Positions 7,454 to 16,914 of a stretch of 18,635 bases of DNA are shown one piece after another. The position numbers were made by a program, and so were the translations under genes. Source of the DNA: Atkinsonella hypoxylon (Eukaryota; Ascomycota; Sordariomycetes; Hypocreales; Clavicipitaceae); NCBI GenBank assembly GCA_000729835.1, contig JFHB01000347.1:1-18635 (forward strand), given 5' to 3'. Under the pieces are notes generated by a model, which was not told where the DNA came from, ran no database searches, and was given only the letters and a program-made list of their open reading frames with translations. The stretch's first letter is position 1, and every line of letters begins with the position of its first letter.

Positions 7454-9071
7454 AGAACTTCCTCTCCCTCAGTTGAATTCTTTTCCCGGCAAGAGACATC
7501 ATTTGGCACTAAGACATCATTGGAAAAGCAAATTTCCGAGATAACAGGAATACCCATCATTGTCCTCCAAGGCTATCCTCTGACTTATTTTAGTACTGAG
7601 GAGAAGCTGACGTGGATGGAAAAGAGGCAAACTACTCGCGAGGAGGATAGCGTTTGTTCACTCCTTGGTATTTTTTGATCTTCATATGCCGGCAATGTAT
7701 GGAGAAGGAAGAAAGCACGCGCTTCAGTGATTTCAGTTGGAGATTGAAAGGCAGTTGGGAAACCCCACTACCTACAACAAGTAACCAGAAATTCGACACC
7801 TAGTAAAGGAATAGATTAGTTATGCCTTTGGAAAGAAACTTTTGTTTCACTGATCGCGAATCTAAGTTGGCCGAATTTGAGAATAAGCTCTTTGCCAATA
7901 ATCCATCTACAAGAATTGCAGTCTATGGGCTTGGAGGTGTGGGGAAGACCCAGCTTGTGCTGGAGCTCGTGTATTGAATAAGGGAGAAGGGACAAAAGTT
8001 GCTCTACTATTTGGATACAGGCTACAAGCATAGAGAGTCTGGACCAAGGGTACCTTACTGTTGCTCGGCAGTTAGGAATCAGGGACTTTGGAGCAAAAGA
8101 AGTAGACATAAAAAAGCTTGTTCAAGACACCCTGGATAACGACTCTGCAGGGCAGTGGATACTTGTTTTTTGATAACGCCGACGATATTCAGATGTGGAT
8201 TAACAAGACGGGATCGGAAACTCAGCAGTCGAAATGCTTGCTTGATGGCATTCCGCGAAGCAAAGCTGGTCGAGTTATCTTCACGACGCAGGGCAGGAAA
8301 GTTGGTGTCAAACTTGCGCAACAAAATGTGCTGGAGGGGCCTAAGATGACCAAAGGTTCCGCAATACGTATGCTAAGGAACTGTTGAATCGACAAAAAGC
8401 TCGCCGACACAACAGCCGGGGATGCAAAAACAATGCTTGTGCTTGGCTTACCCTTCTTCCGCGTGCAATTGCCCAGGCTGCCGCGTATATCAACGAGAAT
8501 GGGATCACCTTGACAGACGACTTGGCGCTATTGGATTGCTAAGAACAAGAAATAATCGACCTACTCACCAAGGAATTTAAGGACAATGCAATGCAAGATA
8601 TTCAAACTTAAAGAACCCAGTAGCTACAACCTAGCTGATCTCCTTCCAGCAAATCCAACAGCGTAATCCTCTGGCAGCAGACTAGATGTCTTTCATAGCA
8701 TGTGTTAATCACACAAAGACATTCCACAGTTTCTCCTCCCACTAGAATCACCAAGGAAGCAGGAAATAGATGCTAAAGGGACATTAGGTGTCTACTCATT
8801 CATCACCAGGCGGGCGGAAGATTCAGTAATTGATCTACACAGTCTGGTACAGCTCACAGTCCGAAACTGGCTCCAAGATAAAGAAGTACTTACTAAGTGG
8901 ACGCACAATGCCGCTGCACAATGGGAAGACATGTTCCCAGACCATGAACACAAGAATAAGGCGAGATAAAGAATATATCTTCCCCATGTACGTTATGTCT
9001 TAGCGTCTAAGCTGATTGCAAAGGACAATGATAGCAGGGTTAACACTGTTGCGCGAAAATCTGTCTGCCTT
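7454..9071 (+). pseudogene. Decayed HET / NB-ARC / TPR-type NLR (STAND) gene
   Basis: Intact relatives are fungal NLR-like proteins in which a HET effector domain is joined to a nucleotide-switch domain and TPR repeats; they act in non-self recognition and programmed cell death. Recognisable pieces in order: HET C-terminal half (SPSVEFFSRQETSFG, KQISEITGIP, KRQTTREEDSVCSLLGIF at 7454-7675, continuing after a shift as DLHMPAMYGEGRKHALQ from 7677); the NB-ARC start at 7822 with P-loop GLGGVGKT at 7927-7950; YLTVARQLGIRDFGAKEVDI and SAGQWILVF (8024-8171); DNADDIQMWINKTG through VKLAQQNV (8172-8340); PRAIAQAAAYINENG and QEIIDLLTKEF (8447-8575); NPVATT...LISFQQIQQRNPLAAD from 8611; and the TPR-adjacent DLHSLVQLTVRNWL and IYLPHVRYVLASKL (8715-9071). 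The frame changes about nine times and stops interrupt homologous blocks at 7728, 7975, 8540, 8605, 8632 and 8967, among others. It cannot make the full protein. The C-terminal TPR array is missing. Confidence 0.9.
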
Positions 9072-9235
9072 GCTCCCCAAACACACGGCAACCATTTTCA
9101 ACCCCAGCCGCCCCGGATTGGGACAGCACATGGCGTGAAGACATCGGTTTTGGTCTATATCGTGAGCAAGTCCTGTGGGAGCTCGACAAACAAATCAAGG
9201 CCGACCTTGTTGTGGTGTACTTCCACCCTGCTAGT
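9061..9235 (+). pseudogene. Fragment of a nucleoside 2-deoxyribosyltransferase-like gene
   Basis: Frame 1 at 9061-9114 reads LSALLPKHTATIFNPSRP, and frame 2 from 9116 reads DWDSTWREDIG, then YREQVLWELDKQIKADLVVVYFHPAS up to 9235. This follows the family pattern of an NPRR/RPDWDSSW turn, an REQVEWEL helix and an ADV..VYF.P strand; the catalytic Glu of these enzymes lies in the PISLLELG segment that would come next and is absent. One extra C in the run at 9111-9114 causes the frameshift. These enzymes transfer or hydrolyse deoxyribosyl groups of nucleosides, and relatives belong to the wider Rossmann-like group that includes NAD-cleaving TIR/SLOG-type domains. It abuts or slightly overlaps the end of NLR homology, so two relics have been joined or one gene lost its middle. 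Confidence 0.65.
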
Positions 9236-10014
9236 TGCCTGCGAAATTATGGTAGTCATGTCGCGCATCATGCTAAGCTTCGATTCAACGCACTAAATCC
9301 CTGTCGCGGCTCACAAGGGGTCAATTGACCACCTCTTGTGCGTACCTCGGTCCTTTGATGCAGGGGTATGCTGTGTCTTGGGGGAAAGCAAGCACAATGA
9401 GTGAATTGAGTGAATTGCCCTTTGCAGGGATGGAGCCGAAAGTGTAATTAATCTCACCTTGCAATGCTGCTTGTCCAATTAGCGCGAGGTTGGTGCTGCG
9501 CTTTTCCTATTGGCAACAGGGGTCAAAGCCAACCACAACCCCTCCACTCTCCACCCTCTCCTCTTTCGTGCTTCGTGTCAGAAATGATTGTGTGAACGGA
9601 CCGTGTGTGGTAAGCGAACTGAAGGCCGTTCATCTCTTTTGACAGGGAGATAACAAAAAGAAGATGCAAGATTGAAGTATGTATGATGTCATGTGTGCCG
9701 CTATACCGGTAAGTCGCGTGCTGTTGGGGACACAATGCCGGCCGACTGCCTGAAAATGCACCCAGATGGCATGCCAGTTACCTATCAAGAGATGCCAGAC
9801 ACCAGACAGCAAAATGGAGAGAAGCCCCTCGCTCGTTCCTGCAGATGTGTGGCGCACAAAGCGTTGTTACATCGAGAGTTAAGTTTGCGTGTCAGGAATG
9901 GGTGAGGCGCTAGCAGTGGGCCAGGCAACGACCATAATACAGTCATTGATTTAACTACTTCCCCGAGCGCTTCGTTGATCGAATCGGGATCCCCTGCAAC
10001 GCCATCTTGCGGAG

Positions 10015-10030
10015 TTTTTTTTTTTTTTTT
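10015..10030. repeat. Poly-T tract, 16 bases
   Basis: This is an uninterrupted T run followed by AACCGGG. It has no adjacent coding sequence. An oligo(A) tail of an integrated retro-copy on the opposite strand is conceivable, but I see no element body or target duplication next to it. Confidence 0.8.
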
Positions 10031-12110
10031 AACCGGGTCAAAAATATATATACACTGCAACATACAAATGTATGTGATTCAGTATCACGATGCTTGCATT
10101 GACTGAGATCTTTAATCCACTGTCACTGTCAGCTGCATACATTGATAAGGAGTTTGCACGGAATATGAAGCACATAGCGAAAACACGCTTGTACAGACTT
10201 CCTCTATACAGCATATTCATAATATCATGTTACATGTCTGCCGAAGGACTACCACAGGAGGTACCTAGGTACTTACTTGGCAATGGGGTTCTGAACCAAT
10301 CCAAGGGCGTGTCTGACTCATTTATAGTCATTGAGCCAATTGTGTAAATTTTAGGAAAATAAAAGTCACTTGACTGTGTCATATTGTCGCATATCATCGC
10401 TAACAATTGTTCCTTGGGTTCACTACAATGGTAATTTCGCGTATCGTGATAAGCGTCGAGTCAGCGCACTACATAAATCCCGGCAAGTCAATAGTTAGAA
10501 TTCCCACCTGAGTTTTTAATTTTCCTACTGGAGCGCGACTCCCACCCAAATCCATCAATAAGCACCATGGCTTCCTGACCACGGGCTGACTAGCTGGCTG
10601 GTGATGTAATGCGATGATTAGTATTCAGGTTTTAGTAATGATAGAGAGTAAAAGATTTCTGAAAGGAGCTAAAAGAGGCTGATTTCTTAGTGAGCGGAAG
10701 TCTGGTGGTAAATCCCTTAGGTAAGTACCATGGTACAGTCAACTGGTAATACAGAAGGTGCAGTGCGCCGACGCCGTACAACACTCACTCTCTTACCGTC
10801 TTACTGTGGCAGAGATAAAGCTTCGAGGCAAGTCGTGGCGCGGTGTGGATGGCACAAGCCATTCGCTGGCCGAAAGAGGGCGTGGACCAGGGGTAGAGCC
10901 CACCACAGCCCACCAATGAGACTGCTCAGGCTCTTCAGGTCCACGCTACGGCCTGACGCCATGGCCTGTCAGCCACTCATTATCCAGTTTTGATCTGGAG
11001 AATCATGTCAACTGGTCGGGTAATATTCCCATTTCGATTGATCGAGTAGTTAGTCGGCGCTCCGCACAGGACTGCAAAATCGTCTTCTCGAAGCATGCAA
11101 TGTCGCAGGACTGGAACAAAGATACCTAATTCCTACTATCTACAGCCAAGCCCCAAGATTTGGTTGTCCGCCTGGAAGTGTCCTTTGTGCTGCCCAGTCC
11201 TTTGTCCTAGTTCCCATCTTTAGCTGTGGCTCTTTGCTGGGCTTGCTCGGACGGCTGCTCGACGTACGTACGTACTATTTTGGCTCTCTGTTGCTGGATC
11301 AAGCAGTCACACAACGCACGTCGCGCGACTTGAGGGTTCGCCATAGATCTAGCGGTTGACATGGGTGCATTGGGTGATGAATTGGGTGATGATGGAATGA
11401 ATAGAATGCAACCAGACCTGCTTGATTGATCAATCTGTTTGGCACTACTAAAAGCGGCAGGTAGCAGCATGGATTTACTCGGTAGCACTGGCCCTAATTT
11501 TGCTGGTCGGGTCTCAGCTTGCTGATGCTGCCTCACTGGCTGCAGGTCCCCGTCCAGGCCCCCGTCCAGGCCCCACCCCAGCTGTCTCCCTTCAGTTGAC
11601 CAACTGGCAGCCAAGCACCAGTGACACACGGCCTTCTTGAAAATGGGCACTGGGTGTACATACTACCTAGGTAGGTAGGTAAGCTACTCCGTACTCGGTG
11701 TCGTATTAATCAATACTGGTACAGACTATGGCAAAGTCACTTTTGGGCAGCACGAAGAAGCAGCAGTAGCCCGCCCATGCCTTGCTGGCAGCACCAACAT
11801 GAAGGGCACAAGAAATACAGGCTACCATGCACTAGCCAACCCACGGGCCTACCCACTGGCCTACTCCCTGGCCCGGTCTCTTCTTACAGTGGGTTGTACC
11901 ATCCAACTCCCTCTGAATTGAATAATGTATGGGGCTCCCGCCAGCCCACTCCCTGCACTCTATGTACATCATGCCCTACCCTGCCCTGCCTAGGTACCTA
12001 GCTTCTCCCCAGCTCCTGCCCGCCGCCACTTGTTATACTCCCATAGATCCTCCAGATGTCAATCCAGTTTTCCCTGGACTTTTCTGCCACCCTCTGCCGT
12101 AATACTCAAC

Positions 12111-12141
12111 CATTCACCACTCACCACTCACCACTCACCAC
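12111..12141. repeat. CACCACT heptamer tandem repeat
   Basis: Roughly four head-to-tail copies of CACCACT lie about 500 bp upstream of the Chs7-family start codon, in a pyrimidine-rich region typical of fungal promoters or leaders. The slightly degenerate first copy suggests slippage. A regulatory role is possible only by position. Confidence 0.75.
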
Positions 12142-12633
12142 GATCGACGCTCGACAGTCGACGTCTTTCAACACCCACGGGAGCTGTCGCCGGTGGAGTC
12201 TGCAATTTCTCCAACAATCCGCCGACGTGCCGCGACGTTGCTGCACAGACGGCGTGCTCCGATTCCAATACCTTGTCGTTACCGATAACCAGACAATAAT
12301 TCTCTCGCGTACTCCTCTCGGTCCCGATTCGAGCTCAAACGCCAGCTCCCGTGCATCTTGCCCAGCCTCCCTATCCCAACGCCTGATTTGCTGATCCTGC
12401 GCCGTCAAAACTCGTCGACCACGTCTGTTCACCTCACATTGAGTGCGCTTTAACGAATCAAGATCTATTCGAAATTTTGCTATCGCGTCTTTCCATCGAA
12501 TCTTTGTTAAGCCAGCCGCCGTCGCTCTCCAAATTGATCCCACGACGATTACTTGTGGTGCTACCCTCAAGCATCATTGCTTCGCTGTGGATGCAACCTT
12601 TAACCAAGCTGTGGCACAGTCAAAGTAACCGCC

Positions 12634-13824
12634 ATGGGGTCGACAGACTTCGGCAACTTCGACGTATGTTCTCTACTATTTCGCCAAAAGGCGGCCAAGG
12701 AATGCTTTAAACGTCACTAACACATTGCGACAGAACTTTTGCAGGGATGCCACCTTGCCAGTGTGCAATGTAAGCTCTCATCTACGGCCGAATTTAGCCT
12801 CATGCGACAACCACTCTCGTGATGCATTTTCTTATCTCTTTACGCTCCTCATCTTCTTCGTTGAGCTGACACTTTGTGCTGCAGCTGTTTTCGGGGCCAA
12901 ACCACGATCAGAATGGACCGTGGGGAGGTTGCCGACTGCAAGGCATTTCCTTAAGTGGGGATCGTCACTTGGGTAACCTGGGTTCAATCCTTCTTTGCGG
13001 TGTTGCGATTGCAGTTTCCGCTCTTCTATTGGTTTGGTCAGAAAGAAAACGCGCTGCTGTCGGACGAAGGTATTCAAGACGTGGTACTCAAATGCGCATC
13101 CCAATTTCAGAAGCTGATAACTCACCTATAGGGAAATGCAATTGTTCATTATCGGTTACATTCTCATCAGTATTTGCGAAATTTTCTCGGTTGGCGAATT
13201 TCCGCTAAACCCAACTGCTCGCGTGGTATGGACTACCCATACACACTCATTTCTTAGTTCTGCTAACTTCTACGGCAGGTCTTCAGTGCTATCCATATTG
13301 GATTGATCATTGCGACAACCTGGATCCTTATGATAAATGCTGTTACTGGTTATCAACTTATCGATGATGGAACAGCCCTCTCAATTGGTCTCGTTCTTGC
13401 CTCTGCCGCCGCTTTGTTCATTGGCACTGGTTACATCGGATTGGATACTGGTCTTCGCTGGACCGGTTACTGGAACAGCAGCTATGAGCTCCCAAACAGG
13501 AACATCGCCTTATACGTTCTCTATCAACTGATGCCGCTGACCTTTCTCGTCGCCTTTTTCATCTTGGAGACAATTCTAGTCCTTCGTATCCTCGGAGAAT
13601 TCCGACCGATGATCTATCTCGTTGCCGCGGCGCTCCTGTTTGCCATTGGCCAGATATTTAACTATGCCATCAGCAAACATATCTGTGACGGCACAAGCGG
13701 CAAAATTAACGGATCCATGTTCGAAACACTTTTCACCCTGTTGTCTGTGGTAGCTGTGTGGATTTTCTGGTCAAGCATTACCGAAGATGACTGGCCCATG
13801 CAGACTACTGCTACGTACGAATGA
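12634..13824 (+). CDS. Chs7-family (chitin synthase export chaperone-like) membrane protein
   Basis: Five exons can be joined at GT..AG sites: 12634-12663, 12734-12769, 12885-13069, 13132-13225 and 13279-13824 (stop included). They give 296 residues. Introns are 70, 115, 62 and 53 bp, with branch sites such as CACTAAC and GCTAAC. The N-terminus reads MGSTDFGNFDNFCRDATLPVC; the FC....LPVC pattern is the Chs7-family signature (Pfam PF12271). About seven hydrophobic segments follow, near residues 52-73, 86-105, 116-140, 146-170, 190-219, 225-246 and 262-281, and the tail ends SSITEDDWPM. Yeast Chs7 sits in the ER membrane and is needed for chitin synthase III to leave the ER. This protein lacks the PPGSGPYPYF loop of canonical Chs7 and has GEFPLNPTARV there, so it looks like the divergent paralogue found in filamentous fungi rather than the direct orthologue. 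The family is well supported; the function is inferred. Confidence 0.88.
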
Positions 13825-14765
13825 TAAGCGAGCAGCACCGTGCCATTTTTACCTCTTATTTCTAATTTTTTTTGTTTTTTTCCCGCATACGGCGTTCAAT
13901 GGTGGAAGCATACCATTTATCTCTCTTAATGTTTTACCTCTCACTAGAATCGACGACTTTACTTACGGTCGGAAAACACATATGTTTTGACGGCATGTAC
14001 GACGTTTATTCTTACGTGGAATGAAGCTGGACGGCGTGACTTGATCATGTATAGTTTGCTCCTAGGCTATTGAACAGTGGGAAAGGTCAAGAGTTTGGAT
14101 ACCCGGGTTGCACAGCAAACCATAGCTGGTGCCGGCATACGGACTGATGCTTGTGACTATATTGTACGACGAGAACGGTGGATGAATGAGAGGGGCTCTT
14201 GGACCTAGCTGGGAGGATTTGCGACCAGAAGGGTCGGGCGTTGGGTTCTCTGGATGAAACCAACTGATGCATGTGAACTGATGTGGCTTCATGAGTTTGT
14301 TTTGCGACGCTTAATTTAGAAACGTCTATCGTACTATACCCCATGTAGCGACCTAATATACCAGAGTCTAAGCTTTTTTTTCTTTCCGTCAGTGCGATTA
14401 AGATAAGGAGCTGATTCAGGGACGTTGATTTGAGAGGGGATTCGAAGCAAACTAACACTAAAGTTGATGAGTTGAGGTGAGGCAAGCTTTGTCGGCTCAC
14501 CCAGCTGCGGCTGCTATTGGTGGGTGAAGCTCTGTAATAGGCGGCGAGTCGCAGTGTGGGGATTCGAGAGACAAGGCTGCTCGTGAAGGTGAAGTCGGAT
14601 AACTTCTTCGTAGCCTTGCATCATTCTTTTCGTCACTCTTCTAGCACCTCCGCGATCGCCGCAACCAAGCAGCCCAAATTGGCATATTGGACTGCGCAAG
14701 AGTCTATCTCTAGTACGGTGGCAGACTGGTCCATCCAAGGTTGATTCACTCGCCATCACCTCACC
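13825..14765. other. Intergenic between the Chs7-family gene and SSL1
   Basis: The first 200 bases are T-rich and are probably the 3' untranslated region of the Chs7-family gene. The remainder includes the SSL1 promoter and leader. Minus-strand open frames at 14087-14500 and 14514-15062 have no recognisable content, and the second overlaps SSL1 antisense. I see no further gene. Confidence 0.5.
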
Positions 14766-16262
14766 ATGGCCGACTCGGACGGTGAATTCGTCGCCGATGA
14801 CATGTCGGACGACGAGCTTGTCGACCATCAAGTTACCGACGACGAAGTTGCTTCTTCTTCTCGCAACAACAAGGCCGGTCGATCGAAGCGGAAAAAGGGT
14901 GGAAATAGTGCGCAGGCATGGGAACAGTCGAAGAGAACATGGGAAACGAATCTGCCCGAAGAGGATCAAGATGGCGTGCTCAAACTCACACTCCTCGAAG
15001 CGGAAAAACGGCGGAGGTTGATGCGTGACACGACGCCATTGCAAAGAGGCATCATACGGCACATGATACTGGTCCTCGACATGTCTTTTGCCATGACAGA
15101 GAAGGATCTGCTACCCACTCGCTATCGATTGACCATTAGCTATGCGATCGCGTTCGTCAAGGAGTACTTTGAGCAGAACCCGATTTCGCAGCTCGGGATT
15201 TTTGGCATGAGAGATGGCGTCGCCGTCAGGATAAGTGATCTGAGCGGAAACCCAGCAGACCACATTGAGCGATTAAAGGCCGTGGAGGGGCAAGACCCCC
15301 AGGGGAATCCCAGTCTGCAGAATGCGCTAGAGATGTGCCGTGGTGCGCTGTTGTAAGTTGTTGATTGTTTGGTTTAGGAAGCAAGAGAGAACTGATGGAC
15401 TGATGTGGAACTCTCTAGCCACGCACCGTCGCATGGAACCCGGGAGGTTCTCATCATCTACGGAGCTTTACTGTCGAGCGATCCCGGGGATATCCATGAG
15501 ACGATTGGCCATCTTATCACGGACAAGATACGGGTCTCGATCGTTGGACTTTCGGCACAGGTTGCCATTTGCGCAGATTTGTGCTCGCGTACGAATGTCG
15601 GGGACGACTCGCAGTACAATATTGCCATGGACGAGGTCCATTTTCGAGACCTGTTCATGGCTGGCACCACGCCGCCCGTGACAAGGACCAAGGAGCAGAG
15701 CACAGCCAGTTTGCTGATGATGGGATTCCCGTCGCGAACACTGGCACGTAGCGGGACCATCAGTCTCTGCGCGTGCCACAGCAAGCCCATTCGCGAAGGC
15801 TACGTCTGCACACGATGCTCGGCCCGCGTGTGTAGGCTGCCCACCGAGTGTCCAGCATGCGGACTCACGCTCATTCTGTCTACCCACCTGGCTCGATCTT
15901 ACCACCACCTGTTCCCGCTGCGGAACTGGGTCGAGGTTTCATGGCGAGATGCCTCGAAGTCCGCTGCTTGTTTCTCGTGCCTGTGTCCGTTCCCCGAAGC
16001 GCCGAAGGAGAACGCCCATGGAGACGGGTCCAAGCAAGACTCGAGGCAGTCCACGGCAAAGGGCGTGAGCGAGAGCGGGCGATATGCCTGTGAGGTGTGC
16101 GGGAACCATTTCTGCATCGACTGCGATGTCTTTGCGCATGAAGTCATCCACAACTGTCCAGGATGTCAAAGTGTTGCCGAAGACGACGCTGCGCTAGCAG
16201 GTGTGTCTCAGAATGGAAACGCACATGCTCAGACGAATGGGGCTATGGAGGTGGACTCATAG
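14766..16262 (+). CDS. SSL1: TFIIH core subunit Ssl1 (p44 homologue)
   Basis: Ssl1 is a structural and regulatory subunit of TFIIH, which opens DNA in transcription initiation by RNA polymerase II and in nucleotide excision repair; it binds and stimulates the Rad3/XPD helicase. Two exons, 14766-15352 and 15419-16262, are joined across a 66-bp intron (GTAAGT...CTAG). The split codon is F196, and the product is 476 residues, close to the 461 of yeast. The start lies in a CACCATGG context. An acidic N-terminus is followed by a basic KRKK patch. The vWA-like Ssl1 domain begins at about 98 (IRHMILVLDMSFAM, D105/S107) and includes REVLIIYGALLSSDPGDI (about 204-221) and IRVSIVGLSAQVAICADLC (about 233-251). 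A C4 zinc motif follows (C313/C315, C326/C329, C340/C343), then a C-terminal RING-like domain (C380/C383, C420/C423, C428/C431, H436, H440, C442/C445) with the signature FCIDCDVFAHEVIHNCPGC. All key residues are present. It converges on the dioxygenase gene downstream. Confidence 0.96.
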
Positions 16263-16914
16263 GTGGCAGTGAAGCAGTATATTATTTTGTCTTTGTTGCT
16301 CGCTAACACTTAAAGATGAGGTCGGCGGGCTTGTCGCAGGCTGGGTCATCAGAACGCGTTTGACATACAATACATGCATGGACAGTTACGAGAGGGTATA
16401 GGATTCATTTTTGTCATTTCTTGTATCTGGAAACAAAACGGACCGCTTGCATATTCAAATGGGGAGGATTCAATTGCAGCATAATTGAGCACGAAGGGAC
16501 GGAATGAACTCAAACCGGCGTATAGAGGGATCACTGCATTATCTGACATTGCCATTTAGATTTTTCTTTTCTTTTTCTTTGTCATTTCTTTTCTCCCTTT
16601 TTTTTTAAAAAAAAAAAATAATAAGTGGGGGGGGATGCTCTGGATTAAAAGATGTCTTTGTATAGTTAGAGATATGGACAACTAGGAAGGACTGGACTCT
16701 GTAAATAGTCGGCCATGTATGGACTGAAAACTCGCCAGATAGAAACGACAGAAAAAACATGCTTTCGTCGTGGGGCTCATTCCATGCAAAGGGGTAGGGT
16801 AATTGACGCGGCAAAATGAAAACAAAGACTCCCGCCCAACATGCAAATCAAAAATGATGTAACCATAATGCTAACACGATTCGCAGTTTTGCACAATACA
16901 AGAACCTCCCGTTC
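16263..16914. other. Convergent intergenic region between SSL1 and the dioxygenase gene
   Basis: This 650-bp region receives the 3' ends of both genes, so both polyadenylation sites should lie here. It is pyrimidine-rich around 16560-16600 and has a T9A12 tract at about 16598-16618, followed by a G8 run near 16627. I see no additional gene; the two minus-strand open frames here are short and motif-free. Confidence 0.6.

Larger units (their letters stand above)
9236..12633. other. 3.4-kb stretch without a supportable gene, ending in the leader of the Chs7-family gene
   Basis: I see no convincing gene. Open frames are under 150 codons, mutually overlapping and without motifs; the longest minus-strand ones (11207-11650 and 12121-12570) are low-complexity or compositionally odd. 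The stretch contains a T16 run at 10015-10030, a GTAC tetranucleotide tract near 11263-11274, an imperfect repeat of CCCCGTCCAGG near 11548-11572, GTAG tetramers near 11670-11681 and a CACCACT array at 12115-12141. The last several hundred bases upstream of 12634 are probably promoter and 5' leader of the Chs7-family gene. Several short upstream ATG frames lie there, for example at 12056. Confidence 0.5.

Noticed and set aside
10090..10347. 85-codon plus-strand frame with an ATG start
   Set aside because: It is AT-rich, motif-free and isolated; a frame of this length is expected by chance.
11207..11650. 147-codon minus-strand frame
   Set aside because: It is Gln/Ala/Ser-rich, overlaps simple repeats, and has no domain or splice support.
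12978..12992. GGTTCAATCC, resembling a tRNA T-arm
   Set aside because: It falls inside exon 3 of the Chs7-family gene, and no matching acceptor, D or anticodon arms can be formed around it.
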